Shown: in pieces, positions 1 to 7,200 of the stretch | Position numbering within the stretch: the first letter of the stretch is position 1 | How the letters are laid out: the number at the start of each line of letters is the position of its first letter | Assembly: GCA_040509055.1 (NCBI GenBank) | Contig: JBEVLT010000278.1 | Location: forward strand, 1-11,287 | Origin: JAJKIP01 sp040509055 | Lineage (GTDB): Bacteria; Bacteroidota; Bacteroidia; Chitinophagales; Chitinophagaceae | Reading direction: 5' to 3' | DNA length: 11,287 bases | The notes under the pieces: generated by a model | Told to the model about the DNA's origin: nothing | Database searches by the model: none | The model's input: only the letters and a program-made list of their open reading frames with translations | Position numbers and translations under genes: made by a program

Positions 1-702
1 TTCGGCCACCGCTACGCTCTCCGTCTTGCCCACATCTACCCATCGGTCGCCGCTGTGGTCATACCCGAGAATGGTATGCTGCCGGGCCAGCTCAAGGTAC
101 AGATCGGTCAGGGAAAATTTGCCGGTGAACGGCATCAGCCTGAAAACATCGTATTCAAATACTACCACGCAGCTGTACGCCATCGGCACCAGCCCGGGTT
201 TGTCAAGGGCAATACGCCGCTCGCCGGATTGCTGGTTCATCCAGCCGCAGAGCCGGAGACTGTCATCAAAAAGAAAATTGCGCGACGTAAGCCGGTTGGT
301 GATGCCAAAGGAGATCAGGGGCCTGTTTTTTTCATGAAAGGCAATCAGCCGGCCCAGGTCCAGGTCGGTCAGTATATCCACGTTGCAGGTGATAAAGGGT
401 TCGCCGGGTGTAAAAAGATCTTTTGCCTTCAGTAATCCGCCTCCTGTTTCCAGCACGGCATCCGTCTCGTCGCTGATGAGAACGCGGCTGCCCCAGCCAT
501 CATTGTCCTGCACGGCCTGCACGATCTGGTCTGCAAAATGATGCACATTCACGATTACTTCCCGGATGCCGTATTGCTGCAGGTATTCGATGTTGCGTTG
601 CAGCAAGGTCTTGCCATTCACCACGGCCAGTGCTTTGGGGTGGTGATCGGTCCACGGTTTGAACCGCGTACCCAGGCCGGCGGAAAAGATCATTGCTTTC
701 AT
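1..702 (-). CDS. MurU-like sugar-1-phosphate nucleotidyltransferase (3' end cut by window edge)
   Basis: The frame runs from ATG at 702-700 to position 1 without a stop, giving 234 residues that continue past the left edge. It would transfer a nucleotidyl group from an NTP to a sugar 1-phosphate in the cytoplasm. Visible features are the N-terminal NTP-binding signature GLGTRFKPWTDHHPKAL (residues 9-25), LETGGG (84-89), the metal-binding region NVDILTD (107-113, D109) and WVDVGK near the end (221-226), where MurU proteins have HWVDVGT. MurU enzymes are about 220-240 residues, so only a short C-terminal piece should be missing. The start codon overlaps the stop of the kinase-RapZ gene as ATGA, so translation is probably coupled. 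In Pseudomonas MurU makes UDP-MurNAc from MurNAc-1-phosphate made by AmgK, and the AmgK-like neighbour supports that role. A mannose- or glucose-1-phosphate substrate cannot be excluded. A second ATG at codon 4 is an alternative start. Confidence 0.88.
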   Translation of the reverse strand, partial: MKAMIFSAGLGTRFKPWTDHHPKALAVVNGKTLLQRNIEYLQQYGIREVIVNVHHFADQIVQAVQDNDGWGSRVLISDETDAVLETGGGLLKAKDLFTPGEPFITCNVDILTDLDLGRLIAFHEKNRPLISFGITNRLTSRNFLFDDSLRLCGWMNQQSGERRIALDKPGLVPMAYSCVVVFEYDVFRLMPFTGKFSLTDLYLELARQHTILGYDHSGDRWVDVGKTESVAVAE

Positions 703-2165
703 TGGGGCACCGGTAATGTATTGATCCAGTTTTTGGCGTCCTGGACCAGGTGTTTTACTTCCACCTTTACTTTGAACTTGTTGCGCAAATGCCTGGCCAG
801 TGCATCGGCAGCATATACGCTCCGGTGCTGGCCGCCTGTGCACCCGAAGTTGACCGACAGGTGCTCAAAGTCTCTTTTGATATAATCCTCTACGGAGATG
901 TCCACGATATCGAATACGCTGTTGAGAAACTCCTGCATTTTCGTCTGCTGCTCCAGGTAATCCTTTACGGCTTTGTCGCGGCCATGCTGCGTTTTGTATT
1001 GATCGATGCGGCCGGGATTCAGGATGCCGCGGCAGTCAAACACGAAACCGCCGCCGTTTCCGCAGGTGTCCGGGGGAATGCCGTTGCGGTAGGAAAAGCT
1101 GCTGACCGTCACCGTCAGCGGTGTTTGTTCGGTAGCCTGTACCGGGGTGAACCGTTCGACGATCTCGTCGGACACGCAAAGGTCCAGTACCTTGCGGAAT
1201 TCGGGTACCGAAATGCCAAAGCTTTGTTTGTGAAAAAAATCTTTCAGGTTGTGCAGGGCCAGCGGGATGCTGGTAAGGAACTGTGCTTTGCGCTCAAACA
1301 ACCCGCGAAACCCGTAGGCGCCCAGCACCTGCAGGATGCGGATCAGTACATAGCCATTGTACTGGCTGCGGAAGGTAGCCCGGTCAAGCGGAGTGTCCGT
1401 CAGTTGCTCAAAAACGGTCATGTAGTCTTCCAGCAGGTTGGTTTTCCACTCATCCGGCAGGTTGGCGCGCGCCTGCCACAGCATCGATGCCACATCGTAT
1501 TGGGGGGCGCCTTTCATGCCGCCCTGGTAGTCGATAAAGTGTACGCTGTCATCCTCCTTCACCATGATGTTCCGGCTCTGGAAATCGCGGAACATAAAGT
1601 ACTTGTACTCCGTGTGCGTGAGGTAAGTGCTCAGCGCTTCAAAATCGTCGATCAGCTTTTGTTTGTCGTAGGGCTTACGCAGGGCATCAAGGAAGTAATA
1701 TTTGAAGTATAAAAGGTCAGACATGATGGCCTGCTTGCCAAATTCCTTACTGGTCAGGCACATGCCGTAGTCCAGTCCTTTGTCGCCTTTTACCTGCAAG
1801 GTTGCCAGCGCTTCCAGGCTGCTGACAAACAGATCGTAGACCGGTTGTACGAAGCCCTCTGCTTCCAGCCTGTCGAGCAGCGAAGTATTGCCCAGGTCTT
1901 CCTGCAGGTAAAATTTTTTATCGTCGCTTACGGCGAGGATCTGCGGTATGGCCAGGTTTTTTTTGCGGAACTGCTGCGAGAAATAAATAAAAGTTTCGTT
2001 CTCGCTGATATTGGCGCCGAAGGTCCCGATCGCCACCCGGTCCGGGCCATACAGGCGGAAATAACGCCGTTCGCTGCCGGATTGAGGCAATACATCCAGC
2101 GAGTCCGGTTCGGCACCGGCCCAGCTGGCATACAGTGTTTTTATGGAATGGATGATCTCCTGCAT
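699..2165 (-). CDS. AmgK-like sugar kinase fused to RapZ C-terminal domain
   Basis: The protein has 488 residues and two domains. Residues 1 to about 330 form an aminoglycoside-phosphotransferase-fold kinase: a nucleotide-loop segment SGSERRYFRL (29-38), a catalytic loop RDFQSRNIM (193-201; D194, N199) and a metal-binding segment FIDYQGG (210-216; D212). The loop lacks the usual His before the catalytic Asp and instead resembles that of AmgK, which phosphorylates MurNAc/GlcNAc at the anomeric position. Residues from about 349 to 482 match the RapZ C-terminal domain: SFSYRNGIP (356-364), FVFDCRGILNPGR (374-386) and GCTGGQHRS (441-449). In enterobacteria that domain binds glucosamine-6-phosphate and small RNAs; the RapZ N-terminal P-loop domain is absent here. 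The next gene downstream is a MurU-like transferase with an ATGA overlap. The upstream STELLO gene ends 31 bp before, and that gap holds its own -7 box. The fold calls are firm; the sugar substrate and any sensing role are inferred. Confidence 0.93.
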   Translation of the reverse strand: MQEIIHSIKTLYASWAGAEPDSLDVLPQSGSERRYFRLYGPDRVAIGTFGANISENETFIYFSQQFRKKNLAIPQILAVSDDKKFYLQEDLGNTSLLDRLEAEGFVQPVYDLFVSSLEALATLQVKGDKGLDYGMCLTSKEFGKQAIMSDLLYFKYYFLDALRKPYDKQKLIDDFEALSTYLTHTEYKYFMFRDFQSRNIMVKEDDSVHFIDYQGGMKGAPQYDVASMLWQARANLPDEWKTNLLEDYMTVFEQLTDTPLDRATFRSQYNGYVLIRILQVLGAYGFRGLFERKAQFLTSIPLALHNLKDFFHKQSFGISVPEFRKVLDLCVSDEIVERFTPVQATEQTPLTVTVSSFSYRNGIPPDTCGNGGGFVFDCRGILNPGRIDQYKTQHGRDKAVKDYLEQQTKMQEFLNSVFDIVDISVEDYIKRDFEHLSVNFGCTGGQHRSVYAADALARHLRNKFKVKVEVKHLVQDAKNWINTLPVPQ

Positions 2166-2169
2166 AGGA

Positions 2170-2203
2170 CAAATGTAGAGTTTAACTTCGGGGAGCTCAG
2201 CAA
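2170..2203 (-). promoter_or_regulatory. Putative internal promoter for the kinase-RapZ gene
   Basis: Read on the minus strand, TACATTTG (2177-2170) matches the Bacteroidetes -7 box TAnnTTTG exactly. A TTG at 2203-2201 lies 23 nt upstream as a possible -33 element, at the long end of the accepted spacing. The box ends only 4 nt before the ATG at 2165, so a transcript begun here would be leaderless or nearly so. It would let the kinase and nucleotidyltransferase genes be expressed without the two glycosyltransferase genes upstream. Confidence 0.45.
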
Positions 2204-3186
2204 TGTTTGAGCCATTCGTTCAGCACGGTCATCTCGCGTGGCTCCACCACATTGATCGCAAGCAGCGCTTCATAGGCGTTGTACAGGTTGTCTTTTACCG
2301 AACCCGGCCCGGTTGCCGCGATAACGGCTTCCAGCGCCTTTTCCGTGTGCAGGTACATGGGTACCTCGCTTTCGAAATCTTTGAAGTAATCGTGCTCGTT
2401 TCTTTTCTGTACTACCGTGGCTTCGGTAAAGCCGAGCTTATATCCCTGCTGCCACAGGACAGGCTGCGCAATGATACCCCGCAGGATATCGGTGAAGCGG
2501 AAGGTGACGAAAGACGGAAGGAATAAAAGCGGGAACAGCTCCCTGCGAATGGCGGTATTCTGTGAATTGAAAGGGCAAACGGTGCCTTTCTCCAATACGA
2601 TCGGTTCTTTTTTCCGGAAGATGCAGGGCGTATTGGACGTAAGCCGGTAAATGGCATCCACATCAGGGTCTTCATCTGCCAGGCCCTGCCAGATGCCGAT
2701 GGACTGGTCTGTTTCCGTTTCCTGCCATTGCAGCTTGTCCCGGCTGTCATTGATATGGCGCAGCGGCAACCCGCGCGGCCAGATCGGCTGTTCACTATAG
2801 TGATGGTATACGTTTACCCAGCCCAGGCCCGGCAGGGTGGAGCGAAACCGGCCGTCGAACGAAGGGAATTGCCAGCCATCGTACGGGATATTGTCGTCAT
2901 CCGTATCGATGATCACGTCGGCGCCCTGTTGCAGGGCATATACATAGCCCATCATCTTGCGGCCATAATGATTGAAGGGGATGGCCCGGGCCAGCGAGGA
3001 AGACAGCTGCAGCTGGGCCTCCACATCGAGATAGGTACAGTTGGCGGCCTGCCAGCCGGCCGGTGTCTTTTTATCCCCCACCACGATAAGCTGGTACTCT
3101 TCGAGGCCTGCAAACGCTTCTACGGCCACGGTAGGCGGGAATATGCTGGTGATGACGATAAACTTTTTTACAGGTCGTTGTCCCAT
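2197..3186 (-). CDS. STELLO/DUF288-family glycosyltransferase (N-terminal-half type)
   Basis: The protein has 329 residues with no signal peptide or obvious membrane segment, so it is probably cytoplasmic and acts on a sugar-nucleotide donor. Motifs recalled from plant STELLO proteins appear in the same order: KFIVITSI (8-15), VVGDKKTPAGW (35-45), GRKMMGYVYALQQGA (75-89), then the acidic cluster IDTDDDN (93-99) where a metal-binding DxD would sit. Next come WPRGLP (136-141), DPDVDAIYRLT (173-183), PFNSQNT (205-211), TDILRGIIAQPVLW (232-245) and VVQKRNEHD (258-266). Plant STELLO proteins are Golgi glycosyltransferase-like proteins that aid cellulose synthase assembly; the role in bacteria is not known to me. 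The ATG at 3186 is the only plausible start and overlaps the previous gene by 19 bp, which suggests coupled translation. Acceptor and donor cannot be read from the sequence. Confidence 0.87.
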   Translation of the reverse strand: MGQRPVKKFIVITSIFPPTVAVEAFAGLEEYQLIVVGDKKTPAGWQAANCTYLDVEAQLQLSSSLARAIPFNHYGRKMMGYVYALQQGADVIIDTDDDNIPYDGWQFPSFDGRFRSTLPGLGWVNVYHHYSEQPIWPRGLPLRHINDSRDKLQWQETETDQSIGIWQGLADEDPDVDAIYRLTSNTPCIFRKKEPIVLEKGTVCPFNSQNTAIRRELFPLLFLPSFVTFRFTDILRGIIAQPVLWQQGYKLGFTEATVVQKRNEHDYFKDFESEVPMYLHTEKALEAVIAATGPGSVKDNLYNAYEALLAINVVEPREMTVLNEWLKHC

Positions 3187-4103
3187 TTGGATAGTTTGAC
3201 AGGATGGTAATATAGCTGATCTGCGGGAAAACCGTTCTGCAGCGAGCGCAATGACCGGTTGTGTTTTTTTTCAACCGCTTCCACCTCAGGCGCCGACCAC
3301 AGGGCTTTTCCCTGCAGGCGCAGGTCTTTTTCCTGCGCGATCTTTTGCGAAGCCAGGATCATGGCCGTGGGAATGGCGATTTCTACAAACAGCCCGGCAG
3401 CCGCCATGATGCCGCAATACCGGCAAAAATCGTATACGCTTTCTTTGGTGGCGATCACGATATCGGCATAAGAACCCGCCACCGGGTACGGCAGTTCGAT
3501 CCGGCCGTTTTTCCGGTAGTTTTTCCACTTGAACCGGTAATAAAATTGTTTCATGCCCCAGTATTGCCACCGGCCCATATGCGGTGGCCTCCGCATGCCG
3601 AAAATATTTGCTGCCGAGAGCGGGCGAACGGTCAGCCCGTGATGGGCGAATTTTTTGACCGCTTCCTCCCGGTCAGGCAGCTCTCTTTTTATTTCAGCTC
3701 CCTTGCGGTTGGTGAAAAAATCAATACCCTTGAATGCATGCCACCAGCCCTGGTCCTGGGTAATGCTAAAATCAATGAGCCCGGAGATAAAATCCGCATC
3801 TGCCGGCAGGCCGGTCTGCTGCAGCAGGTTGGATTCGTTCAGGGCCGGGTTCAGGATGCAGTCATCGCCAAGGAACAGATAATGCGTGAACTCCTCCCGG
3901 AAGAAGCGGTGATAACCCTGCGCAAAGAATGACTGGAAGTAATTGGAGCTTTCATACACAGGGATCACCTGCGGGTGATGTCCATCGTAAAACGGCACCA
4001 GGAAGTATACTGCGGAAAACCGCCCGGCATATATTTTCTCCAGCACCGGTATATTTTTATCATACCGGTGATTGAATACGATGATCAGGCAGGTCTTTGT
4101 CAT
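3168..4103 (-). CDS. Glycosyltransferase-like protein resembling the C-terminal half of STELLO
   Basis: From ATG at 4103 the protein has 311 residues. An in-frame ATG at 4133 would add MVSFYFWPLF, but the shorter start is preferred because MTKTCLIIVFNHR opens directly with the first strand of the fold and lies just behind a -7 promoter box. The protein shows a hydrophobic strand LIIVF (6-10), AVYFLVPFYDG (31-41), FTHYLFLGDDCILNP (72-86; D80 and D81 as likely metal/nucleotide ligands) and a conserved-looking C-terminal stretch at 206-252 (GSYADIVIATK and EIAIPTAMIL). The order resembles the second half of eukaryotic STELLO proteins (strand, FVEDDTVLN-like motif, then an EVFYVPK-like segment). 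It begins a four-gene unit and overlaps the STELLO N-half gene. GT activity is inferred from fold-like motifs; a structural or partner role is possible. Confidence 0.72.
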   Translation of the reverse strand: MTKTCLIIVFNHRYDKNIPVLEKIYAGRFSAVYFLVPFYDGHHPQVIPVYESSNYFQSFFAQGYHRFFREEFTHYLFLGDDCILNPALNESNLLQQTGLPADADFISGLIDFSITQDQGWWHAFKGIDFFTNRKGAEIKRELPDREEAVKKFAHHGLTVRPLSAANIFGMRRPPHMGRWQYWGMKQFYYRFKWKNYRKNGRIELPYPVAGSYADIVIATKESVYDFCRYCGIMAAAGLFVEIAIPTAMILASQKIAQEKDLRLQGKALWSAPEVEAVEKKHNRSLRSLQNGFPADQLYYHPVKLSKWDNDL

Positions 4104-4113
4104 AAAAAGTGGC

Positions 4114-4121
4114 CAAAAGTA
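4114..4121 (-). promoter_or_regulatory. -7 box of the leftward operon promoter
   Basis: TACTTTTG on the minus strand is an exact match to TAnnTTTG and ends 10 nt before the ATG at 4103. No TTG lies at the usual 17-23 nt upstream; the nearest (4133-4131) is only 9 nt away, so the -33 element is missing or degenerate. It faces away from the icmF promoter within a 112-bp divergent gap. Confidence 0.45.
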
Positions 4122-4179
4122 GAAAGAAACCAAGACTTTGCCCTTGTTGGCGTCTCTTCTTTTATGTAACTAACAACTG

Positions 4180-4208
4180 TTTGTGTCAGCCCGTTTTTAG
4201 TATTTTTG
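4180..4208 (+). promoter_or_regulatory. Putative icmF promoter
   Basis: TTTG at 4180-4183 and TATTTTTG at 4201-4208 are separated by 17 nt and match the Bacteroidetes -33/-7 pattern. The -7 box ends 7 nt before the icmF ATG at 4216, implying a leader of only a few nucleotides. There is therefore no room for a cobalamin riboswitch in the transcript. Confidence 0.55.
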
Positions 4209-4215
4209 CAGCTCC

Positions 4216-7200
4216 ATGGCATATACTCCCATTCATAAAGTACGGATCGTTACCGCCGCCTCCCTGTTCGACGGGCATGATGCGGCCATCAATATCATGC
4301 GGCGCATCATGCAAAGCAAAGGGGCAGAGATCATTCACCTTGGTCATAACCGTTCGGTCAAAGAGATCGTGGAAACAGCCATCGAGGAAGATGTGCAGGG
4401 CATTGCCATCACCAGCTACCAGGGCGGCCACCTCGAGTTTTTCAAATACATGAAGGACCTGCTGGAGGAAAATGATTGCGGGCATATAAAGATATTCGGC
4501 GGCGGCGGCGGCACCATCCTGCCCGGCGAAATAGAGGAGCTGCACCAATACGGCATTACCCGCATCTACTCGCCGGACGATGGCCGGCACATGGGGCTGG
4601 AAGGCATGATCGAGGACGTGATCCGCAACTGCGATGTGCAGCTGAACGGCACCGGGAAGTATAGCAGCCCGCTGAAACTGGAAGAGGCGAAGGATGTGAG
4701 GGAGATTGCCCGAAAGATCACAAATGCAGAGAACGGAAGTCAGTCAGAAGTTAAAAGGCAAGAGTCGAAAGTCGGTTCGTCATCTGCAGACGATCATCCG
4801 TCATCCGGCAACCATCTTCCAAAAATCATCCCCGTCTTAGGCATTACCGGTACCGGCGGAGCCGGCAAATCCTCGGTCACCGACGAGATCGTCAGGCGGT
4901 ATCTCAACAGTTTCCTCGGCAAAACCATTGCAGTTATTTCGGTCGATCCTTCCAAGAAAAAGACCGGCGGCGCCCTGCTGGGCGACAGGATCCGGATGAA
5001 TGCGATCTCTCACCCGCGTGCCTATATGCGTTCGCTGGCCACCCGTGAAAGCGACCGGGCCCTGAGCCGGCATGTGCAGGAAGCCATCGATATCTGCAAA
5101 GAAGCCGGGTTCGATTTTATTATTTTGGAATCGGCTGGCGTGGGGCAAAGCGATGCATCCATCCTGGATTATTGCGACATCAGCATGTACGTGATGACGC
5201 CGGAATATGGCGCCGCTTCGCAATTGGAAAAGATCAACATGCTGGACTATGCCGACCTGATCTGCATCAACAAGTTCGACAAGGCCGGTGCGCTGGATGC
5301 CCTGGCCGACGTGCGGAAACAATACAAGCGAAATCATCAACTTTTTGCAGCCAAAGACAGTGAACTGCCCGTGATCGGCACCATGGCCAGCAAGTTCAAC
5401 GACGAGGGCGTAAATCATTTATTTAAGCTGCTGCTGAAAAAGGTAGAAGAAAAAGCAGGCATTTCCTTTGGCGATTTTCATTTTGCACAAACGGCCCAAG
5501 TCTCACAGGCCGTGATCCCCGCCAGCCGGGTCCGCTACCTGAGCGAGATCAGCGGGGCCAGCCGTGATTATGACAAGCTGGTGCAGGAGCAATCCGCCAT
5601 TGCATCCAGGCTGTACCAGCTGCACGGAGTACTCGAAACCCTGCAGGGCAAAGCCGCCCCGGAACTGTTGCATACCATTCAGCAGCAGATCGATTTTTAT
5701 ACCGGTCAGCTGACGCCCGTTGCCAAAAAGCTGGTGACGAACTGGCCCGGGAAAAAGAAAGCCTACCAGCAAGATCATTATGAATACAAGGTGCGCGACA
5801 AAGTGATCCGGCAGGACATGTACAGCACCAGCCTGTCGGGTACGCGTATTCCCAAAGTGGTGTTGCCTTCATACAAAGACTGGGGCGACCTGCTGCGCTG
5901 GCAGGCGCAGGAAAACGTGCCGGGACATTTTCCGTTCACCGCCGGGGTATTTCCGCTGAAGCGGGAAGGCGAAGACCCGACGCGCATGTTTGCCGGGGAG
6001 GGTGGACCGGAGCGGACCAACAAACGATTTCACTACGTAAGTGCCGGCCAGCCGGCCAAGCGATTGTCCACTGCGTTTGACAGCGTGACGTTATATGGCG
6101 AAGACCCTGATCACCGCCCGGATATTTACGGCAAGATCGGCAACAGCGGGGTAAGCATTGCGACCGTGGACGATGCCAAAAAACTCTACAGCGGCTTCGA
6201 CCTCTGCGATCCGCGTACCTCCGTGAGCATGACCATCAACGGCCCGGCGCCGATGCTGCTGGCCTTCTTCATGAATGCCGCCATCGACCAGCAATGTGAA
6301 AAATGGATCGCTGCCAATGATAAGTGGCACCTGGTGGAAGAAGCGCTGGGCAGAAAATTTGGCACTTCTTCCCGTCCCGTGTATTCGGGCGACAGTTTGC
6401 CGGAAGGCAATGATGGCCTGGGTCTGAAATTGCTCGGGCTGAGCGGCCACGAAGTGCTGCCGGCCGATGTGTACGAGCAGTGCAGACAAACCGCCCTGCA
6501 GCAGGTACGCGGCACGGTGCAGGCGGATATCCTGAAAGAAGACCAGGCGCAGAACACCTGTATTTTCTCTACTGAGTTTGCCCTGAAGCTGATGGGCGAC
6601 GTGCAGGAATATTTTATCACCCAAAAGGTCCGCAACTTTTACAGCGTCTCCATCAGCGGCTATCATATTGCCGAGGCAGGCGCCAATCCCATCACCCAGC
6701 TGGCGTTTACGCTGGCCAACGGGTTTACTTACGTAGAGTATTACCTGAGCCGCGGCATGAATATCGACGATTTTGCGCCCAACCTCTCGTTCTTTTTCAG
6801 CAACGGCATGGACCCCGAGTATAGCGTGATCGGGCGGGTGGCGCGGCGTATCTGGGCCAAGGCCATGAAGTATAAGTACAACGCCAACAAGCGCAGCCAG
6901 ATGCTGAAATACCATATCCAGACATCGGGCCGCAGCCTGCATGCGCAGGAGATCGATTTCAACGATATCCGCACCACGCTGCAGGCGCTGTACGCCATCT
7001 ATGACAACTGCAATTCCCTTCATACCAATGCCTACGACGAGGCCATCACCACGCCTACCGAAGAGAGTGTGCGCAGGGCCATGGCCATCCAGCTCATCAT
7101 CAACCGCGAGCTGGGCTCGGCTAAAACGGAAAACTTCATCCAGGGTTCTTTTGCCATCGAAGAGCTGACTGATCTGGTGGAAGAAGCCGTGTTGACGGAA

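Noticed and set aside
750..1712. 320-codon open frame on the plus strand
   Set aside because: It is antisense to the kinase-RapZ fusion, whose motifs are clear; the predicted protein has no recognisable family features.
4104..4133. Longer start (ATG at 4133) for the leftward glycosyltransferase gene
   Set aside because: It would add ten residues (MVSFYFWPLF) unlike the family start and would place the exact -7 box inside the coding region.
4104..4215. Cobalamin riboswitch before the B12-dependent icmF
   Set aside because: The gap to the divergent gene is only 112 bp, the likely promoter lies directly before the ATG, and no B12-box-like sequence was seen.
4735..4816. CRISPR-like array
   Set aside because: The units are 7 nt, degenerate, without spacers and inside an open coding frame.
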